This document shows positions 34,800-46,909 of a stretch of 64,000 bases of DNA, one piece after another. Origin of the DNA: Scylla paramamosain (taxonomy: Eukaryota; Arthropoda; Malacostraca; Decapoda; Portunidae). The translations under genes were made by a program, and so were the position numbers. A model generated the notes under the pieces. It saw nothing but the letters and a program-made list of their open reading frames with translations, searched no databases and had not been told where the DNA came from. The stretch is taken from positions 307,501 to 371,500 of the forward strand of contig NW_026973751.1 in the NCBI RefSeq assembly GCF_035594125.1. Reading direction: 5' to 3'. How positions within the stretch are numbered: position 1 is the stretch's first letter; the number at the start of each line of letters is the position of its first letter.

Positions 34800-36240
34800 G
34801 TGTTGTGATTGTGGTTGTTCAAGAAGGGATCAGTAACTGTCAGACTGGAAGGAAGCTGGGAAGATTGGAAGCAGCTGTCACACAGTTGGCAAAGGGTGCT
34901 CAGTGATTGGAGCAGCTGTCCCTCTGCTACCCTGCAACTCACAAGCCTCTTCTGACTAAAAGAGGGTGCAGCTAATCTGTTTTTACAATATATACATCCC
35001 ATCAGCTTTAATATTCTTGTATCTGCCTTCCTTTTTCACCAAGAACCTTTCTTTCTCTTCGGAGTGACAGCTGTGCCTTGTGTCAGTGCATCTGTGGCCA
35101 CCTGTGTCAGGGCTGTCACTGATCTTCCTGTCTCCCGTCCAGTCTCACAACTACAAAGCCCTCTCAAACAATGCCCAGCACAGCACTCTTCCCTTTGTTA
35201 AGCTTGACAGCACCCGTTATAATGCAAGAATTAAATGTGAGCTGTGAAATCAGAGTTTAGCAGTAAGGGGGACACAGGCAGGGAAGTACAGGAGAGACCT
35301 TCCCTTCCACTGTGTCTGGCAGTCTCTCTGTGATTAAAGGGCTGAACGTGGCATCCTCAGGACACGAGAGTTGCCATGGGTGATAATTTGCTACTTTTTT
35401 GAGCAGTGAAGCCTTTGTTCTGTGGGTGTGCTGTCATGCACTGTAATATTCTGTGTGGCCATTGTAAAGCCACATTGAAGGTATGTGTAAAGCTTGATGC
35501 CAACCCCAAGCTGTCCCATTTCTTAAATCCACATAAAAAATATTTAAAAAACTGGGAAAATTTTAAATCTGCAGCAATTTTGGTCCCAGGAATTTTGAAT
35601 AAGGGAGTTTTAACTGTATATACCATTGTTGTGTGTGTGTGTGTGTGTGTGTGTGTATAAGAGGAATGAGATTAACATTTTCTGAAGGAGTCGGAGGAGG
35701 GGAGACATGCACTTGACCACGATTACAAGAGCAGTAACATTGAAAATACTGGTACAAGACTGTAAGAGAAGCAACAGATGGCTGGATAAGCAGATGTTAG
35801 CTCCTGTTAAGTGCGAGTCCTGACAGGTGCGAGTGAGTCTTGTCAGTGAGGTGTGTTGTGAAGTATTAATGGAGAGAGTTAGAAGGAATGATTTGCAGTG
35901 ATCACTGTGAAATAAGAGGAGAGGATGCATTGTTGTTCTGTTATTGCGATGTGCATGTGAAAGTATTGGGTTAAATATGAGACTAATTTTGGGGAATTCA
36001 TGGATATAGGAGATAAATAGATGTGGAATTATTGTGGGGTGTTAAAGGATTGTCTGAGGCACCTGTTAGGCCAGGGGAGGGAGTGAAAAGTTTGTGGAAA
36101 TAAGGGTTTGTGTGAGTGAGGAATTAGTGTGTGTGTGTGATGCAGAAATAAGCTCATTCTTCATAACTAGTTTACCCAAGTTGCATTATTTATGTATTTA
36201 TTTGCAGAGGTTTGTCTTCTGTCTGTGCAATCAAGGCTGG
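34800..36240. other. Gene-free stretch
   Basis: One (GT)n at about 35630-35656; no exon, RNA gene or element recognised. Confidence 0.5.
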
Positions 36241-36241
36241 T

Positions 36242-36650
36242 GGTGATGGTGGTGTCTCATTGCAGGGCCTGATGTGAAGGTGTCTGCAGCCAGCGTTTGG
36301 TGTCCTCTGTGCCTACCTGGTGGTGCCTCATTGCAGGGCCTGATGTGAAGGTGTCTGCAGCCAGTGGTGGTGCCTCATTGCAGGGCCTGATGTGAAGGTG
36401 TCTGCAGCCAGTGGTGGGTGTCCTCTGTGCCTGGTGGTGCCTCATTGCAGGGCTGATGTGAAGGTGTCTGCAGCCAGTGGTGGGTGTCCTCTGTGCCTGG
36501 TGGTGCCTCATTGCAGGGCTGATGTGAAGGTGTCTGCAGCCAGTGGTGGGTGTCCTCTGTGCCTGGTGGTGCCTCATTGCAGGGCTGATGTGAAGGTGTC
36601 TGCAGCCAGTGGTGGGTGTCGTCTCTGCCTGGTGGTGCAGCCTGATGTGT
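36242..36650. repeat. Minisatellite of about 66 bp
   Basis: Six copies built on ggtggtgcctcattgcaggg, tgatgtgaaggtgtctgcag and ccagtggtgggtgtcc; one copy is shortened. CTGCAG and CAGCC recur, so many cryptic splice-acceptor-like words are present. Confidence 0.93.
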
Positions 36651-36890
36651 TGCCTGCTTCAGTGTAAATCTTGCAAGCCAGATCTGCCAGCTGTCTCCAG
36701 TGTAGTAGTCTAGGGTGCTTTGCTTTGTGTCTTTGGCAATAAATAAATTTGGGACTATCATTCTCATGTGAATTATGTAGTTTGATAAAATTACAGAATG
36801 TGCGATAAAATTACAGAATGTGCTCGTGTAAACTAAATTTATATGTTGGTGGTAAACAATTCATGCATCCCCAAGTAAATAAATAAAAAA

Positions 36891-37072
36891 ACAATAGATC
36901 ATCTGGTCAAAAAAAAAGCCAGGATTGGCCTATTTTTGGCTAAGTTTAAGGCGAAACTTACACACAAGCCCTGTCCGAGCGACACCGGAGTCGCTCGGAC
37001 AGGGCTTCTGTGTGCAAGTTTCACCTTGTTTAAAATTTTTTTTTTTTTTTTGACCAGAGGATGATCAATTGT
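36891..37072. mobile_element. Foldback MITE with a GC-rich hairpin core
   Basis: The outer arms ACAATAGATCATCTGGTCA (36891-36909) and TGACCAGAGGATGATCAATT (37051-37070) are inverted repeats, followed inward by A-run/T-run and by aaacttacacacaag/ctgtgtgcaagttt. The core is an 18-bp perfect arm pair (AAGCCCTGTCCGAGCGAC, 36966-36983, and complement 36990-37007) around the 6-base loop ACCGGA. No coding capacity. Confidence 0.85.
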
Positions 37073-37528
37073 TACTAGTATTTTTTGCTTCCATTTTTTT
37101 TTTCAGGGCTATGAATTGTTACATCAGAAAGCAGCTTATTTGCAATTTGTAAAAAGACTTTATACGATACCACCTCGTATACTAAATTCCACGTAATTCC
37201 ACAAGTATGAACAAGATGATATATATATTTATTGTTGTTTAAATCACATTGCCAAAGTTTCTGAGGAGGCATGAATTGTTACACCAGAAAGCTTGTTTAT
37301 TTGCAACTTGTTAGTATAATTCCCTAAGTATGTACAAGATTATATATATATATTGTTTAATCATTATTGTTTAATCACAAAAGTTTAATAAATACACAAT
37401 AGGATAAATTATTTGTTTTCCTTGTGTCAGAGAGCTCCTGTGTCAACTTGAGTGAGACTAGTGTTGAGGACTTCAGCCTTTGCAAGTCCTGAAGGATGCT
37501 TGTCACTCCCACCAACAGCTTGAAGGGA

Positions 37529-37703
37529 CTCTTCCTGCTGCTAAACTGCTTGACAATATCCTTCCTGCTTAAAATTCTTGCCTTACAATCTTCTTACAAC
37601 TTGAAAACTCTTGTTCCCTTTTCTCGCTGCATTCTTCCTGCTGTTAACTGCTTGACAATTATTCCTGCTTAAAATTCTTGCCTTACAATCTTCTTACAAT
37701 TTG
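37529..37703. repeat. Imperfect direct duplication of about 73 bp
   Basis: ttcctgctgctaaactgctt and taaaattcttgccttacaat occur at 37529-37602 and again at 37634-37703. A second smaller pair (cttacaggtag and ctcttcctgatga) follows at 37747-37850. Confidence 0.88.
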
Positions 37704-37719
37704 ACTCTTCCTTGATTGC

Positions 37720-38980
37720 AATGAAAAACTTGACTCCTCTTGTCAGACTTACAGGTAGCAAGACTCGGCCCCTCTTCCTGATGACGCTCCTTGACTTAAC
37801 TAACACCTCGTCAGGCTTACAGGTAGTGACACAGCCTCTCTTCCTGATGAAACTCGACTCCCTAATTGCAATGAGTATGTCAGGCCTGATGTGGTAGAGA
37901 TTCCTGTGGGCAACTGTTCATGGGATGGAGTGAAGCAGCACACATCACACCTGCAAGGGAAACAGACCATTAGCTCCTAGACACATGAAGCTTGTATGTG
38001 CTGAGATTCTTAAGGTTTGATAATGATTCACTACAAAACAACCTTTGAAAAGAATGAGGCGTGGAAAAGGTGCCGAGATTCTTAGTATGAGATGTTTGGG
38101 GATTGGTTGCCTAAAAGACTATGACTGGAGAAACATGATACGAAAAAACCGAGCAAGTTTGAAAAGTACAATGTATTATGCAAGAAATGTGTCGATATTT
38201 TGTGTGAATTGCGACAAAAATTCAGTCACATTCAAGAAAGGAAATTTGAAAAGCATAGCAGTATGACAGACATGAAACTGAAAAATGTGCCTTAAATAAA
38301 TACTTCCCAATTATATTTGAAGGATGATTGAAATTCGCATGGCATCAGAAATTTCAATAGCACGACATTATATACATATTAGAAGTTTAAAAGACGAACC
38401 TGATGAATAATTTCACCTTCCCCAACACTGCCTCGATCACATCCTGGCAACGGGAACAGCGAGGAGGCAGCTGAATTCACACCTGTATATCAATCAACTT
38501 TGCCTCGGTGCTGACTGGCCAAGGGGGAGCCTGTGAGAGAGAGAGCCTTTGTCAAGTCACCCCTATAAATGTGAAGCACACGGAATCTATAGTTGTAATC
38601 AAATTTAATATTGCAGAAGGGTAGCGACATTGGTCCTGGAGAAGTGAAAATATAATCTCGAGGATAAACTTATGAATAACTTACAATTTGAAAATAATAA
38701 TAATTTAAAATTTTCTGCTCACACCTTCGAAGTTTATTATTGCTATTCAAAGTCAGTTTATGGTTCCAGAGATACGTTTTTGAAACCCACTATAGAAAAA
38801 TATACGAGGAAATAAAACAGTAAGAAAAAAAATATATATCACATGAATAACAAATTAAGAAAATAAGTATTAGAAATCCCAACTTCAAGGTGATTTGAGA
38901 AAAAAATAAAAATAAAATAAAAATCTGGTTTAATACAACAAAGCATTAATAGACAAATTTAATGCAAATTTAGAAGGTTA

Positions 38981-39014
<34 letters not shown>

Positions 39015-39140
39015 TTGTGTCTCTGAGTGCATGACTATTCTTTTGGGTGCCTGACTAGATTTTTTGAGTGTCTCCAGATTTTTGAGTGTGTCGTCACCAG
39101 ATTTCTGAGTGCATGAGCATTCTAGTGGTTGAATGAATTC
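37720..39140. other. Gene-free stretch
   Basis: AT-rich with small duplications, a weak BED-like remnant (38162-38297) and (GT)n at 38982-39012. Confidence 0.5.
38162..38297 (+). pseudogene. Possible BED-finger remnant
   Basis: One frame reads KFEKYNVLCKKCVDILCELR, then QKFSHIQERKFEKHSS and a stop. The C-x2-C and H-x9-H spacing is loosely BED-like, as in hAT transposases. Very weak. Confidence 0.18.
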
Positions 39141-39145
39141 GTGTT

Positions 39146-39905
39146 CATGTGCGTGTGAGTGTGTGGGCGCGGGCGTGTGAGTGTGTGGGCGCGGGCGTGT
39201 GAGTGCGTGGAGGCGAGCGTGTGAGTGCGTGGAGGCGGGCGTGAGTGCGTGCGTGGACGCGGGCGTGAGTGCGTGCGTGAGTGCGTGCGTGGAGGCGGGC
39301 GTGAGTGCGTGCGTGGACGCGGGCGTGAGTGCGGGCGTGAGTGCGGGCGTGGACGCGGGCGTGAGTGCGTGCCTGGACGCGGGAGTGAGTGTGTGGGCGC
39401 GGGCGTGAGTGCGTGGGCGCGGGCGTGTGAGTGCGTGGAGGCGGGCGTGAGTGCGTGCGTGGACGCGGGCGTGAGTGCGTGGAGGCAGGCGTGAGTGCGT
39501 GGAGGCAGGCGTGAGTGCGTGGAGGCAGGCGTGAGTGCGTGCGTGGAGGCAGGCGTGAGTGCGTGCGTGGACGCGGGCGTGAGTGCGTGGAAGCGGGCGT
39601 GAGTGCGTGGAAGCGGGCGTGAGTGCGTGGAAGCGGGCGTGAGTGCGTGGAAGCGGGCGTGAGTGCGTGCGTGGACACGGGCGTGAGTGTGTGGGCGCGG
39701 GCGTGTGAGTATGTGGGCGCGGGCGTGAGTGTGTGGGCGCAGGCTTGTGAGTACGTGGACGCGGGCGTTTGATGGCGTGGACGCGGGCCTGTGAGAGCGA
39801 GGGCGTGAGTGTGTGGGCGCGGGCGTGTGAGTGTGTAGGCGCGGGCGTGTGAGTGTGTGGGCGCGGGCGTGTGAGTGTGTGGGCGCGGACGTGTGAGAGT
39901 GTGGG
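39146..39905. repeat. GC-rich minisatellite (GTGAGTGCGTGGAGGCGGGC type)
   Basis: About 35 variant units of 16-24 bases: gtgagtgcgtggaggcgggc, gtgagtgcgtgcgtggacgc and gtgagtgtgtgggcgcgggc. It is far richer in G and CpG than its surroundings. Many units contain GTGAGT, the 5' splice consensus. The long His/Ala/Arg/Thr frame on the other strand is an artefact. Confidence 0.95.
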
Positions 39906-40020
39906 CGTGGTAATGGGCGTATTCGTCTGATCCTCCTAAGTGTTGGCGTGTGTGCCTCACTACTTAATAAAGCAATTCCACAATTTTCGCTGAAATTCGC
40001 CGATTAGTTTTGCAGATTTT

Positions 40021-40166
40021 ATTTATTTATTTATTTATTTATTTTTTATTTTTTTTTGTAAGGCGTATTTTAGGCGACACACCCTGAGGTATCTAGTCCT
40101 GTCAATTTTTTTTTTTTTCCCTCTACTCATATTTTATAGATGTGTAAATTGTAAGTGCCTTATGAC

Positions 40167-40206
<40 letters not shown>

Positions 40207-40222
40207 TATTATTATTATTATT
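40021..40222. repeat. AT-rich (TTTA)n, T-runs and (ATT)n
   Basis: TTTA units at 40021-40045 and ATT triplets at 40166-40222. Confidence 0.9.
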
Positions 40223-40620
40223 ATCATTGTGGCGGTGAAACAATGGCAGCGTGCGGCGGCGACTTGCAACAACGCAACTCTTGATTATTTTTCTATTCTA
40301 TCATCTTGTTTGGCGCATCTATTCGTTCACGCTTTGCTTTATTATAACGAATCACGCTTCCAGGTACAATATTAAAATGAAGAGGCCTTGGGTAGCGGAG
40401 CACAAGCAAATTCTTTTACGTCTGGCAGGACTGACCGCGGTGGGGTATTTAAAGCCCTTTAATAATGGTAAATAAAGGCGATTTAAAAATATGAAGAATG
40501 GCATCAACTTGTGGTGCTCACAGAAAACGTAAGACAAGTTAAGGAAGACTATGATATTTAATAGCTCAATTTTAACCTTAATCGAAAAGTGTTATTTTTT
40601 AAGGTATCCCCTCCCCTTAA

Positions 40621-40622
<2 letters not shown>

Positions 40623-40678
<56 letters not shown>
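40623..40678. repeat. (GT)n
   Basis: About 28 units, 60 bases left of the piggyBac element. Confidence 0.97.
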
Positions 40679-40741
40679 AACAAATATAAATATACATAAA
40701 AAGATAATGAATGAATGAAAGTAATGAGCAATGGTACTTAA

Positions 40742-41747
40742 CCCCTTCGTCACCGACTCTATGATCCCGACGCGTACCAACCCCCTTCCCCCAGACCGAG
40801 TTTTTCGAGCGCTTCTCATAATTTTGTGTAGGTAGTTAATGTTCATTTCTAAGCCCATATTTAATCATCTAAGTATTATTTTTCATGTCTTTTGATAGAT
40901 TTGGCTCATGGGATGTATACTTTTTCAAATCGGAAGTTGTTATACATGATTTCCTATGAAAACAAGCTGACACAAGATGATAAGTATTTCAACATAAAGA
41001 AATGCATTGAACACTTCTTTCCCATAAATTTCTTGGAACTTATCGTTGGGTTGTCAACGAAAAACTTGGCTGCACGGACATTCGTCCACAAACACAGCGA
41101 TTCTACCACATCGTCTGACATGAATAGCTGCAAGCAGTCCAAAGCACTAATGTTACCCCGTGGGATATCAGGATGAACACCTGAAAAATCTTCTGCTAGG
41201 GCAGGAACAGTGCCAGGACGATGATCAGAAAAAGGATCAGCCATGAGTGTGAAGGTGTGAGGTGTGGGGCTGGCTGGTGTATCCTCATCGTCACCATCAC
41301 TATCATATTGGTAATCACTACTCGCCTCACTGTCATTTTCTACCAAATAGTCATCATCTGAATCACTTGCGAGGCCTTCTGATTGTGTTGGAATATCGTC
41401 TGATCCTTGCAAGTCATCATCAAGAGTGGTAGAACTCTCAGAATCACTGCTGGAGGAAAACAAAGACGCCATGACACAACGCGTGTCACTGTCAAATCAC
41501 ACTGAGGGGTGGCGGCAATTCACATCACCACCCCCGCCACCACCGGCCAACGTCCTTGAAACACAAGGTGCCAATTAGTCAATTTGTCACTGTCGTAAAT
41601 TAAAACCATACAAACTACATACAAAAATACAAAGAAATATGGAGCCCTGGGTATCATTAATAAGCGATGAAGTACGCACGTACTTCATCGGTTCGGCAGC
41701 CGAAAATTCACATGAAGTACTATGGTACTTCATCGGTAACGAAGGGG
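40742..41747 (-). mobile_element. Internally deleted piggyBac-like element
   Basis: TTAA at both ends (40738-40741 and 41748-41751) flanks inverted repeats: CCCCTTCGTCACCGA on the left and the complement of CCCCTTCGTTACCGATGAAG on the right. TTAA target choice defines piggyBac. Full elements are usually over 2 kb; this one is 1006 bp and keeps only the transposase N-terminus. The right end holds two short palindromes built on GATGAAGTAC. Confidence 0.88.
40954..41472 (-). pseudogene. piggyBac transposase, N-terminal part only
   Basis: From ATG 41472 the 172 residues start MASLFSSSSDSESSTTLDDD, a Ser/Asp-rich leader. They then enter the family region GVHPDIPRGNISALDCLQLF followed by MSDDVVESLCLWTNVRAAKF, which matches the conserved first helices of PGBD/piggyBac transposases. 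The catalytic Asp-bearing core and the C-terminal Cys-rich domain are deleted, and the frame ends in unrelated LSSCVSLFS. It cannot be catalytically active; a short truncated product remains possible. Confidence 0.85.
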
Positions 41748-41751
41748 TTAA

Positions 41752-43439
41752 CAAGCCAATTACCACTTACCCAGCGAACAAGTCGAGGGAACACAAAGCA
41801 GCGGCCACAGACATACCAATCTATCATGTTCTTACGCGCTCGTACGTATTCGTGTGCAAATAATCTCGACTTCACTTCCTTAATTCTCACCTCAGTAAGC
41901 TTAGTCACACGTCAGATCACCTCGACAAACATGCAACTTCCTACCTAACAAGCTTAATTACGCTGCCTGCAGTCTAATCACTCTTACAGCTTAATCATTC
42001 GCCTAATTATTTCCCCCTGGACATATAAATAACTTAATAGCATATCTAATTCTCACCTGATAAGCTCAAGTACGTCACCTGAGCAGTGTTATAATCACCA
42101 TCTGGCCTAATCACACCTAACCAACCTCACTAGGCCTACCTAATCAGCTCACCTAATCACTAACAATGTGGCTATCCTAATCACCACGTATGGGCAGACC
42201 TACCCCAATCACACCTAACATAATCCTCACCTATTCAAGCTAATTATTCAGAATCTTACGGGTTATGCATTAATTCCACCCAGTCAGTATTAATTTAACA
42301 TAATCATTACAAAACTTACCACTTAACTCCTTCACCAAGTCCTGCGTCAAGCCACGAGACCTCTGCTCCTCGACCTCTCTCCGCCGCTGCTACTGGTGAA
42401 GTGAAGTGAGCGGGCATGACACGCTGAAAGACTTAACGAATCATATTCTGAAACAGTTAGCTGCATCTCTAGAACTAATGACTCTAATGAAGGTTATACT
42501 GGTTTTTAAGGATGTTTTTTTTTATGGTTCTAGTGGCAGATTAATATGTTTTCTATTTTATTAACAATATTTCGTATTTCTACCACAATTATTGACCACC
42601 CAACCAACATTTACGAGTTTTCTTTCAAGTTTTCAACCAGCATTGTGGCGTGTCTCAGTCCACCATCATTTGAAGCCCTTCTATGAAAATTACCAACATT
42701 TTTTTTTGAGATTCAACCAATATTCTTGCATTTTTTCACCCACCTACCAACATTTTAAACTTTCCGCCAAAACAACCACAATATATAACTAAACATTATT
42801 TCACACTTTTCAATATAACTAAACATTATTTCACACTTTTCACCCCTGCAACTAACATTTCTCAGCCAACAACCAACATTGCTGTCTCCAAACCAAGTGT
42901 AACTACAACTATTTCACTACTACCACTCTTACAGCCTTACAAGAACCAATATCTTAGTCAAGAGTTAATATTCTCACAACCACAACTACTAGCATGATAT
43001 TTTACCCTACCGCAATTTACCACAATTCTAGAGATGGAGAGGGAGAGGGAGACGGATGGATGCACTTAAAATTATTCTTTTTTCATTATTCTACCAATAT
43101 TCTATCACAATCTAGCAGGGAAAAGACGTAGTATCCGAATTTTAATGGTTGGCAGGAAAGCGAAGTATGGATGTAAGATACGAATTTAAGGGATGTCAAG
43201 GAGTTCAGATACCAGCGGACGGCAGCCTGGATGGAGAGACCATTCACCGTATCCAATCAGGTTAGAAGAATTGGAACCGAAAAATTAAGTGTCACATTGA
43301 AGGGGAAAGTGTTCAAATCGGTAGTTAAACCCGCATTGTCATAAGATACGGAGACGTAGCCAATAGGGAAAGCAGATAGAACAAGTTGGAGATTACTGAG
43401 ACGAGTGTTAAGGTGGATGCTTAGTGACAAGGAGGAATT
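41752..43439. other. Gene-free stretch
   Basis: 41880-42320 is unusually rich in CTAATCAC and CACCTAA words, as if derived from an old short-period repeat. No gene seen. Confidence 0.5.
42783..42841. repeat. 30-bp tandem duplication
   Basis: tataactaaacattatttca plus cacttttca occurs twice. Confidence 0.92.
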
Positions 43440-43720
43440 AAGTGAGAAATAGTTTTATAAGAGGAACAAAGTAACGGAGGTGATAGTACAAGACAGGAGA
43501 ATAATCCGGTCACATCAGAGGGCCAGAAGAAGGGCATGGATATAGAGATAGAAGGCAGAGGATTGACGTGACAGACCAAAAGGTGGAAGGATCGCATTGG
43601 AGAGGACCTGAGGGAGAGAACTGAGTGGGGAGGAGGTTGGGGAGAGCCTTGTGGAGAAGACTAGTGAGGAACAGCGACCTCGTAGGAACATTGGAGCAGA
43701 AGAAGAAGGAAAATGTTACC
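43440..43720 (+). mobile_element. Degenerate RTE-like retroelement tail
   Basis: Across shifted frames, the words GPKRWKDRIG-like and LWRRLVRNSDLVGTLEQKKK match the tail seen at 11412-11800 (WRRAGKNNDSIE). Several stops and frameshifts. Confidence 0.55.
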
Positions 43721-43784
43721 CTTTCCAGCTCGGTGAGGGGGGAGGGGAAACGAGGGGAGAGAAGAGGGGAACAGCACACTCCCC

Positions 43785-44180
43785 CGTCCATTCCCATCTC
43801 CTCATCTCCAAAAATGATTCCCTCTCATCTCCCCATTTCCTGTTACCCATCTCCCCATCCTCCTCGCCCCTCGCTTCCTCGACCACCTTCCCATCTCCAA
43901 AAACATCCTCCCATTCTCATTACAATCTCCCCATCATTTCCTTTCTCCCCTTCCCAACTCCTCATTACTCCTCAACTATGCACAGACACCTACCCATCTC
44001 CCCATCTCCCCCATTCCTCCCTACACAACCTTCACCCCTTCCCCTTACCTACCTGCACATCTGCCCATCTCCAGATTCACTATTCCTCTTAGTTATCTAC
44101 CCATTTCCCCATCTGCCCCCAAACCTCCATTCCCCAACCATCTATCCACCTGCCTATCTCCCCATCTCCACCCCTTCTCC
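43785..44180. repeat. Pyrimidine-rich degenerate repeat (CCCATCTCC type)
   Basis: Many variants of ccatctcccc, ccattcccc and cccatctgcc; nearly pure C/T/A on this strand. No gene. Confidence 0.8.
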
Positions 44181-44401
44181 TCGTTTTGACCCCAGGAGGA
44201 ATTTAAGAGGTATCAAAACAGACGATTTGGGAACCCTGGTTAAAATGTTATCTCCACTCTTCATATTTTTCCCTCCTGACGTGACTTTTAAGCATCACCA
44301 TTAATAAACACCTAACAAATCTTTCCTGACTCCATTGATGCTGGTCGCTGTCTACCATGCACCAAAAATGTGAACCTGCAGGATGATAATTACCATGAAA
44401 C

Positions 44402-44536
44402 AGAGGAGGAGGAGGAGGAGGAGGAGGAGAAGGAGGAGAAGGAGAAGGAGAAGGAGAAGGAGAAGGAGAAGGAGGAGGAGGAGGAGGAGGAGGAGAAGGA
44501 GAAGGAGAAGGAGAAGGAGAAGGAGAAGGAGGAGAT
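44402..44536. repeat. (GAG/GAA)n
   Basis: Pure purine triplets in alternating GAG-rich and AAG-rich blocks; could form a triplex. Confidence 0.95.
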
Positions 44537-44623
44537 AGGATGATATCGTATTTTGCATTAATTCAAAATCGTAAATACAAGAACTTTCTGACTAATGTAT
44601 AAAGTTTCTTGTATTTAAACACT

Positions 44624-44679
<56 letters not shown>
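44624..44679. repeat. (CA)n
   Basis: About 27 units. Confidence 0.96.
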
Positions 44680-44680
<1 letters not shown>

Positions 44681-44748
44681 CGATGGGCCTAACGAAATCC
44701 AAAAAAATCTAACTTAGGCTTATAAATTCTGCAGGAAACACTTCAGGG

Positions 44749-44749
<1 letters not shown>

Positions 44750-44829
<80 letters not shown>
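44750..44829. repeat. (TA)n
   Basis: About 40 units; perfect self-complementary tract. Confidence 0.97.
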
Positions 44830-44832
<3 letters not shown>

Positions 44833-45083
44833 GAAGAAATAAAAAAAAGAAAAAGAAGAATGAACAACTGACTGGAGGAGAAGGAAGAAAACGAGAAAGA
44901 GAAAAATAATCAAAGACACAAGAAAATAAACAAACCTAACAAATAAATAAAGGGGTCCACAGGTGACACAATTCTCACCTGTGTCTTCAAAGCTCATGAA
45001 TGGAAGCGCGGGGTAAAGGAACGAGTGTTATTACCAACAGTACACCACATTAACCAAAGCAAATCAACAAAATTATCACGAGT

Positions 45084-45118
<35 letters not shown>

Positions 45119-45177
45119 ATTAATGGTGATGCGTGTTTGATGGGATAAAAGGAAAATAAAAGTGAATGATGATGAGG

Positions 45178-45179
<2 letters not shown>

Positions 45180-45272
<93 letters not shown>
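45180..45272. repeat. (GA)n
   Basis: About 46 units. Confidence 0.97.
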
Positions 45273-45274
<2 letters not shown>

Positions 45275-45787
45275 CATCCCCTCAATCACGGAAACGAAGG
45301 AGAGAAATGAGAAAGAAAAAAAAAAACAATAGATAATGAAGGAAAATAACAGCATAATGAAAGAGAAAAATAAAGAAAGGATAGAAGCTTTGGGTGGAGA
45401 CTTCATGGGTGGAACAAACAAACAACCCACGCCACTAAATAATGTTTTCTCCAGCGCGTTGTCCGTAACATATGCGCCTGTTATGCCCGGGACGACTCCT
45501 CTGGCTTTGGAAGTACCGCACATTTAAAACGAATATTCACAGTCTATAAAGTTTACGAGGGAATAACCGTAGCGGCGCCGCGGAGAAGGTAAAGAACAGG
45601 GAACACTTGTAGTAGACGCCCAGCCATTGACATCACGGGCGCGGGTACTGTGGGAGGCAAGGGAAGGGAAGGAAGCAAGGAAGGTATGGATGGACTGGTG
45701 TGTGGGTAGATCTAGCCTTTATAGAGGACAGAATACCGCCTTGCTGGACGCCTAATGTTATAATTAATTCTTGTTTTTTTTTTCCTT

Positions 45788-45895
45788 TTTGTGTGTAAGA
45801 GGGGCACTGGTCAAGGGTAACAAAAGACTGGTGAAAGAAAAGGCCTGTTCAAAGTGCCAGTCCATAAAGAAAGGGCAGAAAGGATCATGGAAAAA
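45788..45895 (-). mobile_element. Jockey-like non-LTR retrotransposon, 3' tail
   Basis: Reversed tail with ggggcactggtcaagggtaac and gtgccagtccataaagaa. Short and moderately diverged. Confidence 0.78.
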
Positions 45896-46192
45896 AGGGA
45901 AAAAGGAAGAAGAAAAGAAAAGAAAAAAGGTTTAGGTGACGTTTTGTTTGACTGACTCCTTAATTGACTGACTGGTTATTTTTTTTATTTATTTATTTAT
46001 TTATTTTTTTTTTTACGTGCGAAGGTGTACAGTAAAAAAAAAGTTATCTATTTTGTTGCAGCATAAACATCAATGAAGGAGACAACCAAGTAAATTATCA
46101 ATCATCAAGCAAGCAAACAAATCAATCCATATATTAATAAGCACAAAAAAATCGCCTAGAATATATAAGAGTCTAATTCTGGAGGTGACAAA

Positions 46193-46330
46193 TTAACTGA
46201 CTGACTGACTGATTATTGAACTGACCAACTGATAAACTGATGCACTGATTGCTTAACTGACTGAATGACTGACTGACTGACTGACTGACTGACTGACTGG
46301 CTGAATGACAGACTGGTTCCCTGACTGGTA
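46193..46330. repeat. (CTGA)n, imperfect
   Basis: CTGA/ATGA units, purest at 46260-46300. Confidence 0.9.
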
Positions 46331-46909
46331 TTTTGGCGTTGACGTAATAAATCAAAGGCTACCACCAAGTAGAATATATAAAGGAACACAAAGGAAGACC
46401 CAGGAATAAAGAGTAACCAGGGCAAAGGGTTGGGATTGCTTGTGAACGAGAGAAAATTAGCGGTGAGAAATGAAGGGAAAAGACACAAGGAAAAATGAAA
46501 AAAAAGGGAAAAAAAAAGAAGAGACTGTTCTTAATAGGGAAACATGTTTTAATCGCTAAGGAAATAAAGTTTGTTATTGACAGGGGAAAAATATCAAGTC
46601 GTTAATTAGAGAAAATACACAAGGAAAAATTATAAAAAGAAAAAAAAGAAGGAAAAACAATTCTTAATAGAGAAATGTTTTAATCGCTAAGAAAATAGTT
46701 TGTTATTGATAGGGAAAAATACCAAGTTGTTAATTAGGAGTTATTAATAAGGGGAAATTACTCAATAAGGAGATGACTTTACTAATGACTGGTAATTTGT
46801 GAAAAGTTATAATTCTAGAAGATGGAACGGACCCATAACTAACGAAGCGCCCACTTGAAACCAACTGCCTTATTCCTCAACTCTAAAATGAAAGCCTAGT
46901 GCCCTTGTC

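Larger units (their letters stand above)
45540..46900. other. Gene-free stretch
   Basis: A CpG-rich patch at 45560-45660 (GTAGCGGCGCCGCGG), a retrotransposon tail, (CTGA)n, and a duplicated word set (gggaaaaatatcaagtcgtt, 46580 and 46710). Confidence 0.5.

Noticed and set aside
36242..36650. Regularly spaced repeats considered as a CRISPR array
   Set aside because: Units are contiguous without unique spacers, and the genome is eukaryotic.
39145..39960. 271-codon minus-strand frame rich in His, Ala, Arg, Thr
   Set aside because: A by-product of the GC-rich minisatellite; no non-repetitive coding sequence.
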